A program made the position numbers and the translations under genes. Under the pieces are notes generated by a model, which made no database searches, was not told where the DNA came from, and saw nothing but the letters and a program-made list of their open reading frames with translations. Below, one piece after another: positions 44,007-53,026 of a stretch of 64,000 bases of DNA. Each line of letters starts with the position of its first letter. Positions within the stretch are counted from its first letter, which is position 1. The stretch lies in assembly GCA_029565395.1 (NCBI GenBank), contig JAKQOG010000178.1, positions 124,001-188,000 on the forward strand, written 5' to 3'. This DNA comes from Candidatus Hydrogenedentota bacterium (lineage in GTDB: Bacteria > Hydrogenedentota > Hydrogenedentia > Hydrogenedentales > CAILVY01).

Positions 44007-45157
44007 AGTTCGCGATCTCCCAGTACTTCGGCGGGCTCTTGCATCAGCCCCCCGACGATAGGGGGCAGGGCGAAGAGCACGGCGGCCAGCGGTGTGCACA
44101 CAATGATCGTGAACAATAATTTCGGCGGGACCTCCAACGTGACCTCGGACACATTTAGGAGCGTGCCCAGGGGGTTGCCTAATGCACATCCCGCTACAGC
44201 CCCCAGTGTGGCATACAGAAGAATTTTGCCGAAGAACAACGCGGCAATGCGCGTACCCGGAACGCCCAGCGCGCGCAATACGCCAATTTCCCGCCGGCGG
44301 TTACGAACGTTTTGATAGGTTAGCCCCCAGATGGCCGCGGCAGCAACCGTCATGACAATGCCCAGTGCGGCAAGAGCCACGCGGCTGATCAACACGCGTT
44401 GTTGATGCCGCGCCAATAAAATGGATTGATATGGATGCACTTCCACTTCCGGAAGTACGGCATGTATGCTTTTAACAATCGCGGCTATGATGTCTTTGAT
44501 CGAGGCCGGGCATTGGCACGCCAGCGCGTCGATTGCGTTGACTTTTCCTTCTTTGCCCAGCAACGCTTGCACTTCATGCAGCGGCGCGAATATCCGGATA
44601 TCCTCCGGTATCATCCCGGCCTCTGGAAGCACCTTCGCAACCTCAAACCGCTTGCCGAGTATTTCCACTTCCGATTTGGGCTCCAGGTTCAGCGCCTTGG
44701 CCGCCGCCGAACCCACATACACCTTCCCTTCCGGAATGACATACGCCGTGGGCATGGGTTTTTTTTCCGTATTCACCCGTGTTTTTTCAGATACCACCCC
44801 CGTCAACACCACCATTCGATCTTTTACGGCAATCGCCTTCTGATACTTTCCGACAAAATGCTGCGCCATGACCGTGCTCGCCGTCAGCCGTCCCACATAC
44901 TCCTCCGGCATATCGCCGCCCTCAAAATCAAGTGCCTGATACCGGGCCGGGTCCACTCCTTTTGCCGTGATTAACAGATTAAAGCCCATGTCTTTCATCA
45001 TACGGCGCGTGGCGTCCACGGAGCTCTCCGTAACGGCTCCCAGCGCGGTCAACAGGCTGGTGGCTACCACGACCGTGAGAAAACAGAACGAGGTGTTGAG
45101 CTTTGATTGTTTTATTTCCGCCACGACCAGGCGGTATATCGTAAGCCCTTTGTTCAT
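44003..45157 (-). CDS. FtsX/MacB-type ABC permease
   Basis: 384 residues. One transmembrane helix lies near 25-45 (TSFCFLTVVVATSLLTALG), then a periplasmic domain of about 210 residues (45-265, MacB-PCD-like), and three helices cluster at about 270-370 with NRRREIGVLRALGVP between them, the FtsX-family coupling motif. It works as a dimer with the ATPase downstream. It overlaps the preceding gene by four bases. The locus is a three-gene operon with an unknown membrane-anchored protein first. Confidence 0.9.
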   Translation of the reverse strand: MNKGLTIYRLVVAEIKQSKLNTSFCFLTVVVATSLLTALGAVTESSVDATRRMMKDMGFNLLITAKGVDPARYQALDFEGGDMPEEYVGRLTASTVMAQHFVGKYQKAIAVKDRMVVLTGVVSEKTRVNTEKKPMPTAYVIPEGKVYVGSAAAKALNLEPKSEVEILGKRFEVAKVLPEAGMIPEDIRIFAPLHEVQALLGKEGKVNAIDALACQCPASIKDIIAAIVKSIHAVLPEVEVHPYQSILLARHQQRVLISRVALAALGIVMTVAAAAIWGLTYQNVRNRRREIGVLRALGVPGTRIAALFFGKILLYATLGAVAGCALGNPLGTLLNVSEVTLEVPPKLLFTIIVCTPLAAVLFALPPIVGGLMQEPAEVLGDREL

Positions 45158-46194
45158 CGACCTTCTCTCATCCGCAGGTTGCGTCTCCGTAAAATCATAA
45201 ACCCCACGGCGGCCAAAGACAACACACCGATCACGATCAACGGCACGAGTGTCACTAAAAGAAGGTTGTTTCCTTCTTTATTCGGCACCTCCTCCGCCAG
45301 CGTTTCCGCCTGAGCGGCGAAACTGATCTCCTTGTAACCATGCCCCGCCGCCGCTTCCAGAGAGGCGAACTTCTGATCCAGCCGCGGTTCCCACACCAGC
45401 GGCACGTCAATTCCCAGGGCGATGGACTCCTGAAGGCACGTGCAGGGCACCGTAAGATTGTTGAGCAGCCGATTCACATTTTCTTCTGTAATATCCGCGC
45501 CCTGCAACGGCGGCCCCATCAAACGGCCCCGGCCAAACATAATCCCCGCCCAGTCCGGCCCTTCCGGCTTAATGCCTGCGAAGGAACACAGAATTTTCTC
45601 GCGGGGATCCGCCCGATCCAATAAAACAAGCCGGATGCCCGGCGCATGCTCCGCCGTCCATTGCTTCACTATTTCCTCCAGCACCGGTTTTCCTTTCCCA
45701 GCATTGTCGCCGGTGCCGCGCGCATATAGCACCACCGCCCATACATCCACCAGATGCTGCTTCGCCGCATCCAGCGACGGTGACGTGCGCAACGCCGCCA
45801 GCGCGGCGTCCTCCGGCGCAGGCTCCCAATGCTCAATCACAAACGCCTGCTGCAGGAACAACGAGACACCCACCAGCACCGTCACGGGAAATGAAGGAGG
45901 CGCGGAAGGGAGGCCGTAGCGTTCCCAGCGGATTTCAGGATCATCCGCATTCACCCGCTCCACCCGGAGATTAAATCCCTCTTTGTTCGTTTGAAACCAC
46001 GTATTGAGCCGCGCAAATATCGCATCCGCCTCGGCATCGCCCTTGTTGCCCATCACGCACAACCGGTGCGTGTCACGTTTCCCCTCAAATGCCGCATCCC
46101 GCACCGTCCCCGAATTACACGCCCACACCGGCGCCGCCCCCAATACAAGCACCAAAAATAAATAGGGACAGTAACCGTTTATTTTCAAAGGCAC
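45154..46194 (-). CDS. Exported membrane-anchored protein of unknown function, first gene of the ABC operon
   Basis: About 346 residues if the GTG at 46194 is the start; in-frame ATGs at 46263 and 46278 are alternatives and none has a clear ribosome site. A signal peptide (NGYCPYLFLVLVLGAAPVWA) is followed by a Cys at the mature end. The extracytoplasmic part has scattered Cys, including PCTCLQESIALGID near the end. A transmembrane helix precedes a basic tail (about 315-340), so the topology is type I. No family recognised; a thioredoxin-like segment is possible but no CxxC active site stands out. The four-base overlap with the permease ties it to the transporter. Its signal peptide is partly encoded by an inverted-repeat element. 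Confidence 0.65.
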   Translation of the reverse strand: MPLKINGYCPYLFLVLVLGAAPVWACNSGTVRDAAFEGKRDTHRLCVMGNKGDAEADAIFARLNTWFQTNKEGFNLRVERVNADDPEIRWERYGLPSAPPSFPVTVLVGVSLFLQQAFVIEHWEPAPEDAALAALRTSPSLDAAKQHLVDVWAVVLYARGTGDNAGKGKPVLEEIVKQWTAEHAPGIRLVLLDRADPREKILCSFAGIKPEGPDWAGIMFGRGRLMGPPLQGADITEENVNRLLNNLTVPCTCLQESIALGIDVPLVWEPRLDQKFASLEAAAGHGYKEISFAAQAETLAEEVPNKEGNNLLLVTLVPLIVIGVLSLAAVGFMILRRRNLRMREGR

Positions 46195-46254
46195 ACGCCA
46201 CTGCGATAAAAAAAGACGGAAATAGAAAATAAACGGTTGCTGTCCCCATTTATT
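46157..46254. repeat. REP-like inverted-repeat element
   Basis: The 30-base arms at 46157-46186 and 46225-46254 are reverse complements at 28 of 30 positions. The core GGGACAG(T/C)AACCGTTTATT resembles palindromes I associate with REP/RAYT-type Y1 transposase systems. No such transposase is in the window. The left arm lies inside the reading frame of the exported protein. Confidence 0.7.
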
Positions 46255-46422
46255 CGTATTCATGTAAAAGGTTCTCATGCGTCCAGTTCACTCCACGTCA
46301 AAACGTTTCATCATACACAAAGAAAACATCCCCTGGCGAATGAATTGTTCCCTCGAAAAATATGTTGTTTAACTCTTTTTTGTTTGTATCATGGTGTCCT
46401 TTTTGGGAAAAGGGGGAAATTA

Positions 46423-47157
46423 ATGTTAGGCCAACCGGGTTCGCAGCGGTTTTTTATGTTGGGCCTTCTGGATGTCAATGATCCCGTTTCTCTTCAAGTG
46501 GATCTTGATACGCTCCGAAGGGATATCCTTAATGATCCCTATTTTTCCGGCGTACCTTCACTAAAGAAAACAGCACGGGCGTTTCATGCAAAAGACGACC
46601 TTCCCGAAGTGCGAAGAGAAATGTTTCGCCGACTTCTTTCGCATGATATAAAATTTTCTGCGGTGGTCAAAGACTTATACTCTGTCGCAGATTATGTGCG
46701 GAATCGAAATCTGCTTCAATCAGGCTACCGCTATCATCCGGACGAACTCTATGATTTTACGGTAAGGCGTCTTTTCAAAGCCCGCTTGCACAAAAAAGAA
46801 GAATATAGAGTATGTTTTGCACGAAGAGGACAAACCAATCGAACCCGAATTCTTCGGCGGGCAATGGAGATCGCACGTGACACGTTTTGCCGGGAAAAAG
46901 GCATAGCCATGGCCTCTATGGTTCATGTATACGCAGCTCATCCACATGAACATGCTGGACTTCAGGCAACGGACTATTTCCTATGGGCACTGCAACGGCT
47001 TTACAATATGGGGGAGGAGAGATTTATTCATATGATGTGGGAGAAAGTATCCGTAGTGGAAGATGCTGACGATACACGACGACATCCCTATGGCGAATAC
47101 TATACGAAAAGAACTCACATAAATTTCGCAGCGATTAACCGGGGGACAAAAAAATAG
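46423..47157 (+). CDS. DUF3800-like protein, possibly N-terminally truncated
   Basis: 244 residues from ATG 46423, preceded by AGGGGGAAA. FFMLGLLDVND near the start, AFHAKDDLPEVRREMFRRL, and the C-terminal GLQATDYFLWALQRLYN match the DUF3800 family, an RNase-H-like fold found with mobile and defence genes. Members usually begin with a strand and DESG, the presumed first metal Asp. Here the equivalent region is MLGQPGSQRFF with no DESG, and the upstream in-frame DNA does not supply it. Either the start is lost or the protein is inactive. Composition differs from the GC-rich exporter genes alongside. Confidence 0.6.
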   Translation: MLGQPGSQRFFMLGLLDVNDPVSLQVDLDTLRRDILNDPYFSGVPSLKKTARAFHAKDDLPEVRREMFRRLLSHDIKFSAVVKDLYSVADYVRNRNLLQSGYRYHPDELYDFTVRRLFKARLHKKEEYRVCFARRGQTNRTRILRRAMEIARDTFCREKGIAMASMVHVYAAHPHEHAGLQATDYFLWALQRLYNMGEERFIHMMWEKVSVVEDADDTRRHPYGEYYTKRTHINFAAINRGTKK

Positions 47158-47276
47158 GCCCACGGACTAGGGCAGATTCCCTCGAGAACCTGGCCACACG
47201 GCATGGAGCCGACATTCATCCGTACGCCTGATTAAAAGATATCATGTTTCTTTATAAGTGTCAAATAGAAACCGTC

Positions 47277-48770
47277 TCAGCCGGTTTTCTTTTCGGATTT
47301 GGCGGATTTGGTCTGCATGGGAAAGCTATCCCAGCCGCCGCCCAATACTTTATAGAGGGCAACGAGATTGGTGAGGACGGTGGTCCGGCTTTGCATGAGT
47401 TGATCTTCCGCTTCATAGAGCGAGCGCTGGCCATCCAGCACGTTTAAGAAGTCCACCAGCCCTTTGGTGTAGAGTTCGTTGGCCATGCTCACGGCGCGGC
47501 GGTTGGCATCGGCGGCTTTGGTCAGCGATGTATAGCGTTGTTGTTCATTAGTGTAGGCCACGAGGGAATTTTCGGTTTCTTCCAGCGCCGTCAGCACGAT
47601 TTTCTGGTACTGATGCAGGGCTTGCTCCTGGCGGGCGTTTTGGAGCTTCACATTGCTCCAGATGCGGGGCGCATTCAGAATCGCCCAATCCACGCTGGGG
47701 CCATACGACCAGACACGGTTCTTGCCGAGGTTTAATGCATCGAAACGTCCGCTTTCCGCCCCGAAGGTGCCCGTCAATGAGAATTTCGGGAACCAGTCCG
47801 CGGTGGCTTCGCCGATATGGGCCGTGGCGGCGGCCAGTTGCCGTTCGGCCACACGGATGTCCGGACGGCGCTGCAGCAATTCCGAAGGCAGCCCGGCGGG
47901 AATTTCCGGAGGCGCGATGGGCAGGTCGGCGGGGTTTGACAGTTCTTCTGCGAGCGCATTGGGTTCCTGCCCCAACAAGATGCTTAGATGATGCACCGAA
48001 CGCCACATTGCGGTTTGTAAATTGGGTATTTGTGATTGGGTGGTTTCAAGTTGGGCCTCCGCGCGTTTCACATCGAGTTCGCTCACCAAGCCCGCATCAT
48101 AGCGGGTGCGGGTGAGTTGCAGGGTGTCCTCCTGTCCACGCAGATTGGATTCCGCGATGTCCAGGCGGCCTTGTGCTCCGCGCAATTCAAGATAATTGCG
48201 GGCTACTTCCGCTAACAGCGACACCATTACATCGTCGCGGCCGGATTGTGCGGCTTCCAGGTCCGCCTTGGCCGCTTCCGCGGCGCGCCGCTTTCCTCCG
48301 AACACGTCAATTTCCCACGAGGCGTCGAAACCCGTTTGAAAAAGATCCACTTGGCGCTTGATGTTTGTCTTGTTGCCCACGAAGACCGCGCCGATCAACG
48401 TGCCCACCACGCCCCCAGTATTGCCTGTAGAGGCGGGTTTTCTGATTTGGGCATGCGAATACTTCGCGGTGGTGTTTGCCATGGGGAGGAAGTCCGCCAG
48501 GGTCCAGCCACGCGCGGCCCGCGCCTCGCGCACCCGCGCTTCCGCAATCTGGATGTCCAAATTGGCATCGACCGCGCGCTGGATCAGCGAATCGAGCGTG
48601 GGATCCTTGAGCGTGGTCCACCATTGGGTCAGGTAAGCAGTGTTGCCTTCATTGGCCGGGCCGCCCCATTTTTCGGGTACTTTCGTGGCGGGCCGGTGAT
48701 AATTGGGGCCTACGGCACATCCTGAAACCGCCAGCAGCAGTGCCAATCCGGCGCATCGTATGCGCTTCAT
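47277..48770 (-). CDS. NodT-family outer-membrane efflux lipoprotein
   Basis: 497 residues. The lipobox LLLAVSGC is near residue 18, followed by VGPNYHRPA, the usual start of NodT/OprM-type channels. Two long coiled-coil repeats follow, with VSLLAEVARNYLELRGAQGRLDIA and RRPDIRVAERQLAAATAHIG in the expected places and a DFLNVLDGQRSLYEAEDQL stretch near the end. It forms a trimeric outer-membrane tunnel. It overlaps the adaptor gene by four bases and completes a TolC-like tripartite exporter. The ATG follows directly on the adaptor stop. Confidence 0.93.
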   Translation of the reverse strand: MKRIRCAGLALLLAVSGCAVGPNYHRPATKVPEKWGGPANEGNTAYLTQWWTTLKDPTLDSLIQRAVDANLDIQIAEARVREARAARGWTLADFLPMANTTAKYSHAQIRKPASTGNTGGVVGTLIGAVFVGNKTNIKRQVDLFQTGFDASWEIDVFGGKRRAAEAAKADLEAAQSGRDDVMVSLLAEVARNYLELRGAQGRLDIAESNLRGQEDTLQLTRTRYDAGLVSELDVKRAEAQLETTQSQIPNLQTAMWRSVHHLSILLGQEPNALAEELSNPADLPIAPPEIPAGLPSELLQRRPDIRVAERQLAAATAHIGEATADWFPKFSLTGTFGAESGRFDALNLGKNRVWSYGPSVDWAILNAPRIWSNVKLQNARQEQALHQYQKIVLTALEETENSLVAYTNEQQRYTSLTKAADANRRAVSMANELYTKGLVDFLNVLDGQRSLYEAEDQLMQSRTTVLTNLVALYKVLGGGWDSFPMQTKSAKSEKKTG

Positions 48771-49858
48771 GATTCAGAACCTTTTTTGATGGAAAGATAC
48801 GCGGTGTTCAGGGGCAGGGGCAGCGCCTTGATATACACATCCATCTGCTGTCCGACAAACAAGGGCAGCTCGCCGCGCGTGAACCGGTAGACTATTTGCA
48901 GCACGCGCGTATCGACGCGTTCCGCGCTGTCGCCGGTAAGCGAATGTTTGGGCACCACGTAGGGCTCAAAGCGCACGAAATCCAATGGGGTTTGGATGTT
49001 TTGATTGCCCCGGGCATAGGCCACGGCGGGCGCCCCTTCTTTCACGCGCCACGCTTCGTTTTCATCGATGTCCACACGCACATGCAGGGTATCTACATTG
49101 CCAAGGAGCATAAGCGGGGTGGACAGCGGACCGACTTGGGCGTATTCGCCCGCGCGGATTTTCACTTGCAACACCTGGCCGTCAATGGGGGCGCGGACCG
49201 TGAGGCGGTCTATTTCGGTTTCCACGGATTTCGCCTGCGCTTCCGCCGCCAGCACTTCCGCTTCAGATACTCTGATATCTTCTTGCCATGCGCCGGCTTT
49301 CAACCGGTTGAGTTCCGCGAGCGCTTCTTTGCATTTGGCCTCGCCTGCCGTAACCGCATACCGCGCCTGCTGCAATTCCTGTTCGCTGATCGCCCGGCGG
49401 TCGGTCACGCTTTCGCGCATGGCGAGTTGATTTTTCAGATCCGCGAGGGACGCTTCCGCTTCTTTCAGGCGCGCTTCCGCCGGGGGAATATCTTCAGGAC
49501 GCGGCTGGCTCTTCAGGCGTTCCAACTGCTCCTGCGCCACGCGCAGCGTGGTCTTGCGCACGGCCAGATCCGCTTGCAGCGAACGATCGTCCAGCTTGAA
49601 CAGGGGATCGCCGGCCTTTACCTGGCTCCCCACGCTCACCAGCACGTCGCTCACCACGCCCGGCACCACCGCGCCCACGGAAATGTTTTCGGAACTGGCC
49701 TCAATCAGGCCGGAGCCCGCCACAAACACCTCGTACGGCGCCTTGGTCGGCTCCGCAATCGGCTGGGCCGGGGCAATATCCTGGGCTCCTTCAATCACCG
49801 TGTACACGCCAAAGCTGACTCCCGCCACGGCTAGAATCGGCAACAGAAACATTCTCAC
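48767..49858 (-). CDS. HlyD/MacA-type periplasmic adaptor
   Basis: 363 residues. An N-terminal membrane anchor or signal (MRMFLLPILAVAGVSFGVYT) is followed by a lipoyl-like half (VGAVVPGVVSDVLVSVGSQV, KAGDPLFKLDDRSLQADLAV), a long alpha-hairpin coiled coil (about 95-215), and the second half TVRAPIDGQVLQVKIRAGE. A beta-barrel region follows. It bridges the inner-membrane ABC complex to the outer-membrane channel. Spacing to the ATPase gene upstream is 12 bases. Confidence 0.93.
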   Translation of the reverse strand: MRMFLLPILAVAGVSFGVYTVIEGAQDIAPAQPIAEPTKAPYEVFVAGSGLIEASSENISVGAVVPGVVSDVLVSVGSQVKAGDPLFKLDDRSLQADLAVRKTTLRVAQEQLERLKSQPRPEDIPPAEARLKEAEASLADLKNQLAMRESVTDRRAISEQELQQARYAVTAGEAKCKEALAELNRLKAGAWQEDIRVSEAEVLAAEAQAKSVETEIDRLTVRAPIDGQVLQVKIRAGEYAQVGPLSTPLMLLGNVDTLHVRVDIDENEAWRVKEGAPAVAYARGNQNIQTPLDFVRFEPYVVPKHSLTGDSAERVDTRVLQIVYRFTRGELPLFVGQQMDVYIKALPLPLNTAYLSIKKGSES

Positions 49859-49870
49859 GCGTCAATCCTC

Positions 49871-50581
49871 CTACAACTCGTTCGGGGAAGAAACCACTTT
49901 TTCAATATGACCGTCGTCCATCTGGGCGATGCGATCCGCAAATTCAAAAATGCGCGCGTCGTGCGTTACGATCACCAGCGCACGGTCTTCTTGAACCGCC
50001 ACTTCGCGCAGCAATTCCATCACTTTATGACCCGTAATGTGATCGAGCGCGCTCGTGGGCTCGTCGCACACAATCAGCTTCGGCTGATGCACCAACGCCC
50101 GCGCAATCGCCACGCGTTGCTGCTGCCCCCCGGACAATTGCGCCGGCAACGACTTGGCGCGCCCTATCAATCCAACGTGATCCAGACATACACGGGCCTG
50201 CTCCACCGCCTGCTTGCGGCGGACGCCATTCAACAACAACGGCACCGCCACGTTTTCTTCGGCCGTCAACGGCGGCAAGAGGTTAAACGCCTGGAACACA
50301 AAACCCACATTCTTGCCGCGGTATTGCACGCGCTTCTGCTCCGGCATGGACGTAAAGTCCTGGCCGAACACGGCGCAGTCGCCGCCGTCGCGATCCAGAA
50401 TGCCCGCGATGACGGAGATTAGCGTGGTCTTGCCGCAACCGGAAGGCCCCACCAGCATCATCAGTTCGCCCGTGCGCACGCTGAGGTCCACGCCGCGCAG
50501 AGCCATGACGGCGTTCTCGCCGGCGCCATAGGTCTTGGTCACGCCCTGGCAGTGAATCGCTATGGTTTCATTTATCGTCAT
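49871..50581 (-). CDS. ABC exporter ATP-binding protein
   Basis: 236 residues from ATG 50581; the longer open frame upstream is a shadow of the permease. Walker A GPSGCGKTT, Q-loop VFQAFNLLPPL, signature LSGGQQQRVA, Walker B LIVCDEPTSALD and switch VTHDAR are intact. It is of the MacB/DevA class that couples to an FtsX-type permease. It starts two bases after the permease stop and is followed by the adaptor and channel genes, so all four work as one exporter. Confidence 0.94.
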   Translation of the reverse strand: MTINETIAIHCQGVTKTYGAGENAVMALRGVDLSVRTGELMMLVGPSGCGKTTLISVIAGILDRDGGDCAVFGQDFTSMPEQKRVQYRGKNVGFVFQAFNLLPPLTAEENVAVPLLLNGVRRKQAVEQARVCLDHVGLIGRAKSLPAQLSGGQQQRVAIARALVHQPKLIVCDEPTSALDHITGHKVMELLREVAVQEDRALVIVTHDARIFEFADRIAQMDDGHIEKVVSSPNEL

Positions 50582-50583
50582 GG

Positions 50584-51738
50584 TTAGCTCTTGAATACGA
50601 TGGCGGGTTCCAACCGCATTACTTTGACAATGCTGATGGCCGCCGACAAAATCGAGATAATCAGCACGGTGGCGGCGCTGAGAATCAACAATTGCCACGG
50701 CATTAAAAACGTCAAACTGGTGTTTTTCGTCAGGGTGCCCATCAACGATGCCGCGCCCACGCCCAACCCGTATCCGATGCCCGCAACGACAAGGGCCTGG
50801 AGCACAATCATCTTGAGCAACGTGGGATTGGTGGCGCCCATGGCCTTCAGCGCGCCGAAATACCGCAGGTTGTCCTGGGTGAAATTGTAGAAGGTCTGCC
50901 CGGCAATCGCCGCGCCGATAATAAAGCCCATCAACACCGCCAGGCCGAAATTGATGGGCAGGCCGGTGTTCTTCAGGTAATACCACATGGTCAACCACTT
51001 GAATTCTTCTTTCGGATAGGCGGCCAAGCCGGTGGTTTCCCGGATGCGGCGGCAGAGTTCCTTGTGATTTTGGCCCTTCTTGGCTTTCACCAACACAAAG
51101 TTCATCATGCGGCGTTCATAGGGGGCAAAGGTGGTTGCGCGCGAAAAGGTGGTGTAAATGATGGGTTGAATGATGAAGGTGCGGCTGGTCTTGCATAATC
51201 CCTGGACAATGGCGCGGTGGTCATTGATTTCAAGCGTGTCGCCCACCTTCAACGGAATCAATTCGCCATGGGGACCCCGGGCGGCCAACCGTTTCTGGGC
51301 GCCCTCCGTATTCACAATGATCGCGTCATTCAACTTCAAATCCGTGATTTGTCCCTCCACCATTTTCGGCGGCCCGCCGACAAGCGTGGCATCATCCAGA
51401 CCCAACACGAGACATTCCTGGAGAATGCCGCTCTGCAACCGGACGCGCATCATGCCGCGATACATAGGCACCGCCCACTCGACGCCCGTGATCCCGCGTA
51501 CCCGGTACAACTGGCTGTTCATCACCGGTTTTCCATCGTCCACGAATTGAACTTTGGGATCCATGACCCAGATATCCGGGAGGGCATTGTCCGTGATCAT
51601 GCCGAAGGTCCACGTCATCACACCGATGAAAATCGCGGCCTGCTGCGTGATCAGCAGGGAGGCAAAAGTGAGGCCTGTAACGATCCCGATATATTTCACC
51701 CGGTCGCCTACGAGCATCTTTATTGCAACAAAATTCAT
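50584..51738 (-). CDS. MacB/DevC-type ABC exporter permease
   Basis: 384 residues. One helix near 17-42, a periplasmic domain (about 45-270), then three helices in 275-380, the MacB/FtsX topology. NLRYFGALKAMGATNPTLLKMI corresponds to the coupling segment of DevC-like permeases. It pairs with the ATPase downstream and, with the HlyD-like adaptor and NodT-like channel, forms a tripartite pump for a drug, lipid or peptide that cannot be read from sequence. It overlaps the marR stop by four bases. Confidence 0.9.
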   Translation of the reverse strand: MNFVAIKMLVGDRVKYIGIVTGLTFASLLITQQAAIFIGVMTWTFGMITDNALPDIWVMDPKVQFVDDGKPVMNSQLYRVRGITGVEWAVPMYRGMMRVRLQSGILQECLVLGLDDATLVGGPPKMVEGQITDLKLNDAIIVNTEGAQKRLAARGPHGELIPLKVGDTLEINDHRAIVQGLCKTSRTFIIQPIIYTTFSRATTFAPYERRMMNFVLVKAKKGQNHKELCRRIRETTGLAAYPKEEFKWLTMWYYLKNTGLPINFGLAVLMGFIIGAAIAGQTFYNFTQDNLRYFGALKAMGATNPTLLKMIVLQALVVAGIGYGLGVGAASLMGTLTKNTSLTFLMPWQLLILSAATVLIISILSAAISIVKVMRLEPAIVFKS

Positions 51739-52232
51739 TGACTGGAACTGCCCTTCTCCGCCAGCACCTGGCGGACCTTGTCGCTCACATCACACCACAT
51801 CACGGCATATTCCGGGCCTATTTTGGTCAACACTTCCACAATAGATTGAAGAGACCGCTTTTCCGCCTGCTCCAGCCGTTCATAGACGTCCGGACTCACC
51901 CGGATCTGGACCTCCCGCCGATCCTGACGGCTCTGTGCGCGCGTCAGCAAGCCCATCTCCACCAGGCGATCCACCATCACAGACGCCGACGGCGGCGAGA
52001 CCATTAAAATCTCCGACAACGCTTTTATTGTGATGGGTTCCTTTTCTTTTATTACCGATAATGCTGTCAATTGCTGGGGAGAAAGATCCTTCCCCGGCCC
52101 CTCTCCTGGGCGGTGCAAATGCGGATCAATATGCCGCCGGAGCAATTGCGCTGTCGCCTGGATCGCACGTGCCTGCTCCCATGCATCTGCCACTGAAACT
52201 GCCACTCTCCCGGATTCCTTATGATTAGCCAT
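51735..52232 (-). CDS. MarR-family transcriptional regulator
   Basis: 165 residues. The winged helix lies at about 60-130: LTALSVIKEKEPITIKALSE, ILMVSPPSASVMVDRLVEMG (recognition region), and wing LLTRAQSRQDRREVQIRVSP. The terminal helices make the dimer interface. It is the first gene of marR-permease-ATPase-adaptor-channel, and a consensus promoter overlapped by an A/T-rich dyad lies just upstream. Autorepression relieved by a ligand that the pump exports is the usual logic. A ligand cannot be named. Confidence 0.93.
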   Translation of the reverse strand: MANHKESGRVAVSVADAWEQARAIQATAQLLRRHIDPHLHRPGEGPGKDLSPQQLTALSVIKEKEPITIKALSEILMVSPPSASVMVDRLVEMGLLTRAQSRQDRREVQIRVSPDVYERLEQAEKRSLQSIVEVLTKIGPEYAVMWCDVSDKVRQVLAEKGSSSQ

Positions 52233-52241
52233 TAGAGGCTC

Positions 52242-52288
52242 TATATATTAGACAATTTAATTATATGATACACTAACCGATTTGTCAA
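52242..52288 (-). promoter_or_regulatory. Consensus sigma-70 promoter with candidate MarR operator
   Basis: On the minus strand TTGACA (52288-52283), 17 bases, TATAAT (52265-52260): a perfect consensus. Around the -10 and start site (52242-52265) lies the dyad ATATATTA-gacaatt-TAATTATAT. That position would block transcription of the exporter operon if bound by the MarR product. Confidence 0.7.
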
Positions 52289-53026
52289 GTCCAATTTTTT
52301 TACTCGCCCCACCCGTACCGCATTGCCCGCTGCACTCACCCGTACTACTTTCCCTCATCGTTTTGGTGGTATGTCACCCGCCACTCAACATACAAACGAC
52401 GAGGAAAAACGTAACATAGAGAGGATAAAAGGACTTTGGGCGGGCGATCTTTACCAGAAAATACACAAAATAGCGTAAAAACTGAGGTGGTGATACTATT
52501 ATAAGTGCATATGGTTTAATACCTTACGACACTCATGAATTTGTAATATCCATGAGGATATCGTGCGGGCAACGGGCGGGGAAAAAAGAAATGGATTTTT
52601 TCAGTAGCTCCGAAATCCGTTCGGCGAGAAATGTGTCAAAGTTTCTCCACTGGACGGCATCACTTTTAAAGAATGCCCATTTGGAAATGCGCGCTACTAC
52701 CGGAGGCCCTCACCTCCAGTACACCGTGAAACCCGCCAAAGGAATCACCTGCATCCGCATCGAGTCCTATGGCCCCGGTGATCAAACCGCCTGGCTCCAA
52801 CCCATGTTCCTCGAATAAGCCCAAAAAATCCATTCCAAGCCCAAAAAATTTTCCTATAGTAGGTCCTATCTCCAGGTAGGACTTTCTTTCCGTAAATTCC
52901 ACGCAATTTTTGGAAAAGATGTCCCACCTGGAGATGTGACCTACTATTCTGCACATTCTTAAAACATTATTCCCAAAAGAGATTTGCCAATGTGCGCCGT
53001 GCGCACCACTCCTCATGTCCCTTTGG
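52289..53026. other. Long intergenic region
   Basis: No convincing gene. One plus-strand frame (52591-52818) of about 75 codons has no ribosome site and no motif. An inverted repeat at 52856-52947 is listed separately. The sequence AGCCCAAAAAAT occurs twice within 52818-52850. Confidence 0.4.
52856..52947. repeat. 27-bp imperfect inverted repeat
   Basis: Arms 52856-52882 and 52921-52947 match as reverse complements at 24 of 27 positions; the core is TCTCCAGGT. The loop is 38 bases. No T-run follows. Probably an intergenic palindromic element rather than a terminator. Confidence 0.6.

Noticed and set aside
50582-50998. N-terminal extension of the ABC ATPase frame
   Set aside because: It is antisense-like Arg/His-rich sequence overlapping the permease gene; the ATPase fold begins right after ATG 50581.
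52591-52818. Small plus-strand frame of about 75 codons
   Set aside because: No ribosome site, no recognisable motif, and it lies in a region otherwise free of genes.
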